Assembly: GCA_017432545.1 (NCBI GenBank)
Contig: JAFRJA010000089.1
Location: forward strand, 1-52,326
Direction: 5' to 3'
Length of the DNA stretch: 52,326 nt
From: Erysipelotrichaceae bacterium
Lineage (GTDB): Bacteria; Bacillota_I; Bacilli_A; Erysipelotrichales; Erysipelotrichaceae
The notes below the pieces were generated by a model. It made no database searches, was not told the origin of the DNA, and saw only the letters and a list, made by a program, of their open reading frames with translations. Numbering within the stretch: the stretch's first letter is position 1; each line of letters begins with the position of its first letter. The position numbers and the translations under genes are program-made. Shown piece after piece: positions 46,111 through 52,326 of this stretch.

Positions 46111-46129
46111 AGGTGGAAAATTTCCACCT
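46111..46129. repeat. GGTGGAAA palindrome, second copy
   Basis: AGGTGGAAA, A, TTTCCACCT. It lies 60-80 bases before the start at 46047, near a -10-like TATAAA on the minus strand, so an operator role is possible. The bases from 46130 to 46353 hold no gene that I can support, only A/T-rich sequence with a weak terminator-like hairpin of the upstream gene. Confidence 0.6.
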
Positions 46130-46353
46130 TTAAAGAAATAAGAAAAAATTTCATTTGATCCCTTATAGAATTATTTTATCAAAGAGATAAGCAAAAAAAC
46201 TGACACTAATAAATTAAGGATTTTATCATCTTCGCATTTTATTAATAAGTACTCCTTTGCATCGTATTTTTGAAAAAAGATAGCTTCTATTTTTCTAAAA
46301 CGACGAATGGAAAAAGGGTTCAACTATAAGGAAGCATGTTCTATTCTTTGTGA

Positions 46354-47076
46354 TTAATGATTTTTTCTATAAACCGGTTCATGATAAATCGTTGCATATT
46401 CTGCATCATGGTGAATTATTTCATATTCATCTTCTTCGCATATGGTTTTATAGGCTGCATCGTGATGAATTGTTTTCATTTGAACATTGTGCCAGTAAGG
46501 ATCAGATGTTGAGATCAGTTCATTATGCCAGCCCGGGTGTTCCGGTGATCCGATATGATCATTAATTCCGGCATCAAAGAATACAGCGCCACAGCCATTG
46601 CAGACATAGCCTTCTTGTGTATCCGGTCCATAGAAAGCTCCATCGAGATAGATCATTTCTTCCGTATCATAAGCTTCCGATACCAGCGCTTCAGTGCAGG
46701 ATCCTTTTTTAACCAGGATTTTTTCATCCCAGGCTTCTTTGACCAGTACATCTTCGTACCAGCCTTCTTTAACTAAAACGACTTCATTCTGATTGATAGA
46801 TTCTGAAGGAAGAACATCAGGTTCATCATGAGAAGTCGAAGAAGTGATATCTATCGTTTCATCAATCGGATCCACCACAGTTAAAGTATCAACAATGAAT
46901 TTGTTCTTTGATTGATCGATGCCATCACTTGTTTCGACTTGATTTCTGATTTCTTTGTTCGACCTGTTATCTTCTCTTATGGTGATGCCATTTTGATAAT
47001 TTACATTATTGTTTCCACCAAGCGCCAGATATAAATATCCGGTTATTAGTGCTATTAAAAGTATTCTTCTGTACAT
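46354..47076 (-). CDS. Exported protein with short tandem repeats and a zinc-finger-like segment
   Basis: 240 residues. N-terminal hydrophobic signal or anchor (about 4-19, RILLIALITGYLYLAL). After a low-complexity linker come degenerate repeats VVLVKEGWYED, VLVKEAWDEK, ILVKKGSCTE, ALVSEAYDTE, MIYLDGAFYG, then GYVCNGCGAVFFDAGINDHIGSPEHPGWHNE with a CxxC and two His that could bind zinc, then HHDAAYKTI, HHDAEYATI, YHEPVYRKNH repeats. I do not recognise the family; repeats of this kind (VKEAYDEK; HHDA-type) occur in proteins of mobile elements in gut Bacillota. The relaxase gene lies just upstream. Confidence 0.6.
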   Translation of the reverse strand: MYRRILLIALITGYLYLALGGNNNVNYQNGITIREDNRSNKEIRNQVETSDGIDQSKNKFIVDTLTVVDPIDETIDITSSTSHDEPDVLPSESINQNEVVLVKEGWYEDVLVKEAWDEKILVKKGSCTEALVSEAYDTEEMIYLDGAFYGPDTQEGYVCNGCGAVFFDAGINDHIGSPEHPGWHNELISTSDPYWHNVQMKTIHHDAAYKTICEEDEYEIIHHDAEYATIYHEPVYRKNH

Positions 47077-47100
47077 TTCAATTCCTTTCCTTGTTAATTC

Positions 47101-49089
47101 CTACATAGATATTCCGTAATGCATTTCTTCCTCCAGTTCTTTCTGTTGCTGGAGTTCTTTTTCTCTTTGAAGTTTGATTTGTTGCTGGTGATCGAGATAT
47201 TTCTGTCTCTCCCAATACTGCTCCGCTTCTTTATGAATCCTTTGAGCTGCCAGGGTATTACTGACACGCTGATGTAAGAGCACATTTAAGCCGTTTAGAA
47301 CCATGAAAGAATTCGGGATATTGTTGCTTGGATAAGCGCTAAAATCACTGCTGTTGAGCTGTCGGTGAGCTGAAACGGCGATATAAGAGTGATAGAAATC
47401 TTTCTGTTTGCGATCAAAGAAATAATCATTATCCGGCTGCTGACGGTTGGATGCGATGTAATCAATCATTGCTTTCTGATATGCAGATTCATCTTCACTT
47501 GAAACAATTGATCGGATTTGATCCTTGATTGCTTTCATATCATTCGGATGATCCTGCAGATTGTTTAATATGGCTTTATTAAAATCTTCAAACAGATGGT
47601 TGTTGTAGTTTCTTTTGGAAACATCATCGGTTTTATATTCGATATGGATTCCTTTATCGCCTAATTGCTTAAGTTCATATCTATCTTCAATGCCGGAATC
47701 CTTAAAGACAAACTGATAACGTCCCATTAAAGTTCTGTCTTTGAAATCGATCTGAAAGCCATTTCCTTCATCGTAGTAATCCGGTGAAATGAAATATTGT
47801 CTTGATAAGACATATTGTTTCCTGACACCTTTAAGTTCTGTTTTTTTCATCTGATCGTAATCAATGCCGTTACCGTCGTAACTTGTCTGATCAAATACCC
47901 GATCCAGATCTTTCTTTCCCTGTAGGATCTTATTGGCGATCGAGATCCTGAGTTTTCGATCTTCATTTGTCTGATAGCGATCCGGTTCTTCAACGGATTC
48001 TCCCTTGGTGATCTGATCCAGGTCTTTCCATTGTTTTCTGACATCTTCATAAAGATCCTTGTTGGCTGGATGCTCCAGTATTTCATTGACGATCTTATCG
48101 ATCTGCTTCCGGAAAGGCTCCATATTCTTAGAACCATAGGAAAGTTTCCCCAAACCCATGGTTTCTTTATCAATCTTTTTATAAAGCCGGTAGATATCCT
48201 GATCAATCTTGGCATCCATCTTTTCCGATAAGAAGACATCAACGGTATTTCTCATTTGTTTGTTCTTTGTATCCATCTGTTCATGAAGTCTCTTAAGTTC
48301 CGGATTCTTATTGAAAGATGATTCGATATTGTTTTCTGCTTCATGGATATATCTTGATCGTTTCATTGCCGAAGAGTAAAACTGTTCTTTCAGATTATTG
48401 AGATCTTTCAACGAAAAGCTTCCTTTGACTCTGGTCTGGTGCTTCTCCAGGAATATGAGATGAATATGGGGATTATCGGTATTGTTATGATAATCGGCAG
48501 TCCATAAGATATTATCAGGGTTCAAATGAACAGAACGGAACCATCTGGGCAAGGCTTCATTAATCACCGCTTCATAATCTTCATCTTTGAATAATTCCAT
48601 ATCCTTGGCGATCTGATAATTCTCCAAAGAGATGATCGGATACCAGACGATATTGCCCGGTTTAGAGAAAGATTCCCTCATAATATCGGACATCTGCTGC
48701 TTAAGTTCCGGTGTATCCAGCTTCCCCAAAGATGAGATCGTATAAGGGGAACGGATCCAATCATCGGAGATATTTCCTTCCGATTCATCGATCTGTTGTA
48801 AGATCATATCCAAAGATGATGCCACGCCATGTTCATCGGCAACATAGCCTGTTCCGGCATAACCTTTATTGATAACTTTGTTATCAGCATTGTTGTCGTC
48901 ATCGGTATAGCCATCTTCAACACCATGACCGTTTCTGAGATATTTGTCATATCCTTCTGATCCGAAAAACATATCGGCATTTACCGGAATGTAGGCAGGA
49001 ACATTGAGATGATACTTCTTAATCTCGGTTACAGTATAGACTCTGGAATGAACCAGATACTTCTGTTTGTTGATAATCGTGTTTGCCAT
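47101..49089 (-). CDS. MobL-type relaxase
   Basis: 662 residues. Starts conjugative transfer by nicking oriT. The metal-binding HxH is in YHNNTDNPHIHLIFLEKH (His 208 and His 210), with the nearby SAMKRSRYIHEAE typical of the MobL/MobP group. The N-terminus ANTIINKQKYLVHSRVYTVTEIKKYHLNVPAYIPVNADMFF includes the conserved YIPVN-type block. The C-terminal third is Gln/Glu/Lys-rich (QQQKELEEEMHYG). It follows the accessory gene by 11 bases and lies 560 bases from the oriT candidate. Confidence 0.85.
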   Translation of the reverse strand: MANTIINKQKYLVHSRVYTVTEIKKYHLNVPAYIPVNADMFFGSEGYDKYLRNGHGVEDGYTDDDNNADNKVINKGYAGTGYVADEHGVASSLDMILQQIDESEGNISDDWIRSPYTISSLGKLDTPELKQQMSDIMRESFSKPGNIVWYPIISLENYQIAKDMELFKDEDYEAVINEALPRWFRSVHLNPDNILWTADYHNNTDNPHIHLIFLEKHQTRVKGSFSLKDLNNLKEQFYSSAMKRSRYIHEAENNIESSFNKNPELKRLHEQMDTKNKQMRNTVDVFLSEKMDAKIDQDIYRLYKKIDKETMGLGKLSYGSKNMEPFRKQIDKIVNEILEHPANKDLYEDVRKQWKDLDQITKGESVEEPDRYQTNEDRKLRISIANKILQGKKDLDRVFDQTSYDGNGIDYDQMKKTELKGVRKQYVLSRQYFISPDYYDEGNGFQIDFKDRTLMGRYQFVFKDSGIEDRYELKQLGDKGIHIEYKTDDVSKRNYNNHLFEDFNKAILNNLQDHPNDMKAIKDQIRSIVSSEDESAYQKAMIDYIASNRQQPDNDYFFDRKQKDFYHSYIAVSAHRQLNSSDFSAYPSNNIPNSFMVLNGLNVLLHQRVSNTLAAQRIHKEAEQYWERQKYLDHQQQIKLQREKELQQQKELEEEMHYGISM

Positions 49090-49100
49090 GGATCACCTTA

Positions 49101-49652
49101 TCAGAAGATCTGTCTTCCATCATCGTCATCAAAGAATCTTCGCCCATCATCCGTTACACCTTTGACCTTCTTTTCTTCAATGACTACCTGATCGTCATAT
49201 TCCCTGATGACCTTATTCAGTTTCTTCTCGTAGTTTCTCAGATCCTCAATCAATCGACTGTATCCGTAATTGTAGTTATCGCCGATCACTTCATCATGTA
49301 ATGCCTGCAGCTTTGAATTAATCGAGATGATCTGCTGCTCTTCCAGAACGGAATTAAGTGTGCTGCAGATAACGTTGAAATACTTCTCCAGAAGCTTGCT
49401 TAGTACTTCTGTCGAATCCTCATTCTTCTTTCGCAACTGTTCGTATTTGGGATCATAGCGATTACGGTACAGTTCGTGTAACGCAATGATCGTGATCTCG
49501 TTTTCTGTTGTCTTATTCTGATTCAACTGTTTTCTGATTTTGTTTTCATCTTCGACCATTTTCTTCAGGATTGTATTGGTCTCAAGATCATATCTGTTGG
49601 TCTTTTTATAGAAATCTTTCACTTTTCTTCTCCTTAAAATTTCTGATGTCAA
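49101..49652 (-). CDS. Coiled-coil accessory protein of the relaxase operon
   Basis: 183 residues, charged throughout. Long helices (about 15-110, with KKMVEDENKIRKQLNQNKT and LLEKYFNVICSTLNSVLEEQQ) and an acidic end, DDGRRFFDDDDGRQIF. No domain recognised. Its place between oriT candidate and relaxase suggests a relaxosome helper; the last codons run to 11 bases before mobL. Confidence 0.55.
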   Translation of the reverse strand: MTSEILRRRKVKDFYKKTNRYDLETNTILKKMVEDENKIRKQLNQNKTTENEITIIALHELYRNRYDPKYEQLRKKNEDSTEVLSKLLEKYFNVICSTLNSVLEEQQIISINSKLQALHDEVIGDNYNYGYSRLIEDLRNYEKKLNKVIREYDDQVVIEEKKVKGVTDDGRRFFDDDDGRQIF

Positions 49653-49654
49653 AT

Positions 49655-49868
49655 TGCCGTCATGTACATATCTGTGACGGCAGAGGCAAAATGATAAAAA
49701 GCCTTTTGTTATCGGCGATGCCGATAATCTTAAACGGTCGTGACGTCACGGCCTCTTATCCTGCTTAATTATTTTGTGTTCGATCACACATAAGAAAAGT
49801 CCCAATCTACACCAGGACCTCTTCTTTATCGTTTTGTTTTGTCTCAAATATACAATTATTCTTGGGAC
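49655..49868. other. Candidate oriT region with clustered inverted repeats
   Basis: Non-coding 222 bases between the relaxase operon and the AlbA_2 gene. Inverted repeats: TGCCGTCA / TGACGGCA (49655-49682); TTATCGGC-GAT-GCCGATAA (49709-49727); the perfect palindrome CGTGACGTCACG (49739-49750); TGTG-TTCGAT-CACA (49775-49788); GTCCCAA / TTGGGAC (49799-49805 and 49862-49868). Such clustering beside a relaxase is typical of oriT. The last pair may be the terminator of the downstream end of the AlbA_2 gene. Confidence 0.55.
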
Positions 49869-49874
49869 AGATTG

Positions 49875-51254
49875 TTATTTGTTTTCCAAGTTTATCTTCA
49901 CAACCCAATACCCGGTTTTCTTGCTGCCGATACGTTCAATGATATCGGCAGTTTTCAACTCTTCCATCTTTCTTTGAACCGTCGCTCTTGAAATGCCTAA
50001 CTGATCAATTATTTCTTTTTGGGTTATCTTCGGATTGTTTCCTATCAACAGAGCAATCTGTTTTTTTAATTCATCATTTAAAGCATCATTTAAAGCATCA
50101 TTTAAAGCATCATTTTGACGCTTTAAATCTTCTTCATCAAATAAAGCACTTTCCAGAGCCTTGAAATAAACCCGTAAACCATAGCCGATCAGTTCAAATC
50201 GCGGTGGCTCAGCGCCTAATTCTTGACAGGCATCGTTGATCTTCTGAATACCTCTTCCCCAGTGCTCAATATAACCTGCACGGTAGAAAACATTCGCCAT
50301 ATCAGGATTATAAGGAATGGACTGATGCGATTTTGTAAGCATATCGATCGTCCATCCATCCGGTAGGATGCAACAGTTTGAGATGATCATCTGCTTATCT
50401 TCGATTCGGATCTGAATCGGACTGCCATACATATAACAATTATGGATAATGGCATTGTAAACGGCTTCACGTATTGCCTCTCTGGCATAAGGATAGGTTT
50501 CAATTCGAATCTCTTTTTCGAAAGTGATCTTTGCCTTAAGATATTTTAAGAATATGAGATCCACCACTTTATCAGCTGTGTTTATCATAGATCCTTCGAA
50601 TACATCTTGATATAGAATATCAGCTCCTTTTCCAAATCTTCCGATCTGTACTAAGCTGCCGTTTTGAATGATGCTTGGATCATGATAGAACAACAGGATC
50701 GCTGATCTTTTAAGTTTACCGTCAACCGTCAGATGAAGTTTATCCAGTAACTCTTCGTTTGAGATATTAAGTTCTTCCTTGGACATTCTGCCGCTGCGAA
50801 GCGCTTCTCTTCTGAAGATCTTGAAACTTTCATCATCCAAATCGTCTACAGAGATATTATCAACCGTGACATCTTCCCATCTGAATCCGGTTTTCTTTGT
50901 AAGAAAGGCAGTCAACGCCGGACCGGACAGTTTCTGTTTTGTGCTGCCGCTTCTGACGTAATACTCACCTTTGTAATTGACGGGATAATCACTTGGCTTG
51001 ACAGCGATTTCAATGTAGTCTTTCCCATCTTTGGAATGTATATTCACATCAGCCAGGATATTCAAACCTGACTTGACCTGATTCGGGATATCTTCCAGCA
51101 GTTTCTTTGCATTATTGACACCGATGATATTGCCTTTATCGTCAATGCCAACAAACAAAGAACCGCCATTCGTATTGGCGAAACTGCATAACTCATCCAG
51201 GTATTCTGTTCTCCAGGATTCTTTGTATTCTGTATTCTGATTTTCTGCCATCAA
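49875..51254 (-). CDS. AlbA_2-domain ATP-binding regulator with winged-helix end
   Basis: 459 residues. Schlafen/AlbA_2 DNA-binding start: NTEYKESWRTEYLDELCSFANTNGGSLFVGIDDKGNIIGV. Middle part of the HATPase-c_4 type (REAVYNAIIHNCYMYGSPIQIRIEDKQM; GRGIQKI). A repeat of NDAL units follows, then a winged helix (NPKITQKEIIDQLGISRATVQRKMEELKTADIIERIG). Probably a regulator of element genes; no direct target is visible. A -10 TATAAT lies before the start, about 20 bases away. Confidence 0.85.
   Translation of the reverse strand: MMAENQNTEYKESWRTEYLDELCSFANTNGGSLFVGIDDKGNIIGVNNAKKLLEDIPNQVKSGLNILADVNIHSKDGKDYIEIAVKPSDYPVNYKGEYYVRSGSTKQKLSGPALTAFLTKKTGFRWEDVTVDNISVDDLDDESFKIFRREALRSGRMSKEELNISNEELLDKLHLTVDGKLKRSAILLFYHDPSIIQNGSLVQIGRFGKGADILYQDVFEGSMINTADKVVDLIFLKYLKAKITFEKEIRIETYPYAREAIREAVYNAIIHNCYMYGSPIQIRIEDKQMIISNCCILPDGWTIDMLTKSHQSIPYNPDMANVFYRAGYIEHWGRGIQKINDACQELGAEPPRFELIGYGLRVYFKALESALFDEEDLKRQNDALNDALNDALNDELKKQIALLIGNNPKITQKEIIDQLGISRATVQRKMEELKTADIIERIGSKKTGYWVVKINLENK
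50071..50118 (-). repeat. Four 12-bp tandem repeats inside the AlbA_2 gene
   Basis: Units close to GCATCATTTAAA (plus strand), the inner two perfect, coding for NDAL on the minus strand. Unit length is a multiple of three, so copy-number change keeps the frame and would only lengthen or shorten a linker. Confidence 0.8.
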
Positions 51255-51328
51255 GTACTCCTAAAGATATTATATCTTATTGCATCGGGTGCCTCTAGAC
51301 TCTTTTTGCAAGAATTGTATTTCAGGCT

Positions 51329-51349
51329 AAGGTGGAAAATTTTCACCTT
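51329..51349. repeat. GGTGGAAA palindrome, third copy
   Basis: AAGGTG(G)AAAA / TTTTCACCTT with a one-base bulge. It lies three bases after the parB stop and about 60 bases before the -10 of the AlbA_2 gene. There is no T-run on the minus strand, which argues against a plain terminator of parAB. Confidence 0.55.
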
Positions 51350-51352
51350 TAT

Positions 51353-52096
51353 TCACAGCTCGCTGGTATCAATGTTCAGTCTGCTCATAACCGCATTGAT
51401 CGCCGGTATGGCTGCCTGTTTGATGTTTTCGATATCTTCTTCATCGTATTGTTCGATTTCAATGAAGGTGAAACACTTCTCTATCCCGGTAAAGCGTTTG
51501 ATGATCTTTGCGGTATCATTTTGCTTTTGAACGAAATCCTGTTTCAGTTCCTTTTTGTAATTTTGAACCGTACGATCCGTGACACCCATCCAGGAAGAGA
51601 TCACTTCCCGTTCCTTGCCTTTCGGTCTTTCTCCCGCAGCGCACTTGCGATCATAGATCTCCTTGAGCTTCAGATAGATCTTCTTTCTTTCCTCAGCAGA
51701 TAAGACTCTGGCTGCATTGGACGAGACAATTGCCAGGAATTCGTCATCTTCACTTTTGTATTGTTTATTATCGACAATACAGGGGATCTGGTTGATGTAT
51801 TCCTTGTCAAAGAAGAATAACGACTTATTCTCGGCAAAGATCTTCTTACAAGCTTTATATCGTCTGTGACCGGATAAGATCGTATAGCTGTTATCGGCAT
51901 TCTTTCTTACAATAATCGGTTGGGATAACTGAAACTCTTCGATGTTTTCTTTAAGCAGATCAATATCTTCCTGCAAATAAATATCATTGAGTTTGTTCTC
52001 TTTGAGAAGATAATAATCGATGGCCACAACTCTTCCTTTGGCGGCTTCGTTTAATGAATCCAGGTTGAATAATCCTCTGGTGACATTTTCTTCCAT
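51353..52096 (-). CDS. ParB-like partition protein of the mobile element
   Basis: 247 residues. The ParB/Spo0J N-terminal domain has LLKENIEEFQLSQPIIVRKN and the phosphate-binding GHRRYKA (about 76-82). A central helix-turn-helix follows (EVISSWMGVTDRTVQNYKKEL). With ParA it would stabilise the element, for instance during its extrachromosomal stage. It follows parA by two bases. Confidence 0.88.
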   Translation of the reverse strand: MEENVTRGLFNLDSLNEAAKGRVVAIDYYLLKENKLNDIYLQEDIDLLKENIEEFQLSQPIIVRKNADNSYTILSGHRRYKACKKIFAENKSLFFFDKEYINQIPCIVDNKQYKSEDDEFLAIVSSNAARVLSAEERKKIYLKLKEIYDRKCAAGERPKGKEREVISSWMGVTDRTVQNYKKELKQDFVQKQNDTAKIIKRFTGIEKCFTFIEIEQYDEEDIENIKQAAIPAINAVMSRLNIDTSEL

Positions 52097-52098
52097 GA

Positions 52099-52326
52099 TC
52101 AGATCATCATCCTTTCTATCTCTTCAGTTAACTGCTGATAAGAATTACCGATCTTGGTATTACCTTGCTCGATAACAAAACCACCTGCTTTATTCTTGTT
52201 TTTGATAGGTGCCGCCTGATAATTGATGACTGTGTTCAATAAACGATCCTTATAAGCATTTCTCAGATAATCTTCAAAAGCTTTGGAAGCATTAGTACGA
52301 TCCACCATTGTCAACAAGATCTTAAA
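52099..52326 (-). CDS. ParA-family partition ATPase, C-terminal part (cut by right window edge)
   Basis: The frame is open through the right edge; an ATG or TTG near 52317 is internal. The visible part ILLTMVDRTNASKAFEDYLRNAYKDRLLNTVINYQAAPI is the C-terminal block of ParA/MinD-type ATPases (the switch-like LTMVDRTN), and ends with QLTEEIERMMI. Forms a partition pair with the following parB. Confidence 0.85.
   Translation of the reverse strand, partial: FKILLTMVDRTNASKAFEDYLRNAYKDRLLNTVINYQAAPIKNKNKAGGFVIEQGNTKIGNSYQQLTEEIERMMI

Noticed and set aside
50071..50118. CRISPR-like repeats
   Set aside because: The units are 12 bp, tandem without spacers and within a coding region; no CRISPR array or cas gene is in the window.

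Overview
The window looks like the chromosome of a low-to-mid-GC Bacillota (Firmicutes), most likely an Erysipelotrichia-type gut bacterium. The reasons are a HrcA/CIRCE-controlled groESL operon, Gram-positive lipoprotein signals, strong Shine-Dalgarno sequences, the standard genetic code and a MobL-type mobile element. The genus is inference. No rRNA or CRISPR array was seen.

Positions 1-26968 are host backbone. The order is: the end of murD and murI (peptidoglycan D-glutamate supply and use); rubrerythrin; an operon of a condensation-fold acyltransferase, a small membrane protein and a diguanylate cyclase that starts only 14 nt after a tRNA-Arg; an ABC exporter; groES-groEL; a surface cluster (amidase-like cysteine hydrolase, two paralogous FxxxYD-like proteins, a membrane protein, a GT2 glycosyltransferase, a GtrA flippase-like protein); a papain-like hydrolase with a frameshifted B12/radical-SAM gene and a PlsC-type acyltransferase; gapA; a sugar ABC importer operon with lipoproteins; and an OmpR-type two-component system. 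Two of these genes (GtrA and PlsC) have a -10 box only 7 nt before the ATG and no clear Shine-Dalgarno sequence.

Positions about 26969 to the right edge are a mobile element (ICE or IME) next to tRNA-Gln. It carries a tyrosine integrase and an excisionase-like gene, an HTH regulator, a long defence block, then small membrane and secreted cargo, a MobL relaxase with accessory protein and candidate oriT, an AlbA_2 regulator, and ParB/ParA. The right boundary is outside the window.

The defence block (29893-45478) is the most interesting part. Read on the minus strand it runs: a 365-bp segment bounded by perfect 27-bp inverted repeats and containing a promoter with an extended -10; a ribbon-helix-helix regulator; a 2201-residue HEPN/transglutaminase-like/helicase/endonuclease protein; a YdbC/PC4 ssDNA-binding protein; HsdM; a truncated HsdS; an oppositely oriented silent HsdS half; a Xer-like recombinase; a full HsdS; and HsdR. 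Short identical inverted sites allow the HsdS halves to be shuffled by inversion. The IR-bounded promoter segment suggests a second, higher-level switch for the whole block. I infer a doubly phase-variable defence island; the hsdS shuffling is well supported by sequence, the promoter inversion is a hypothesis.
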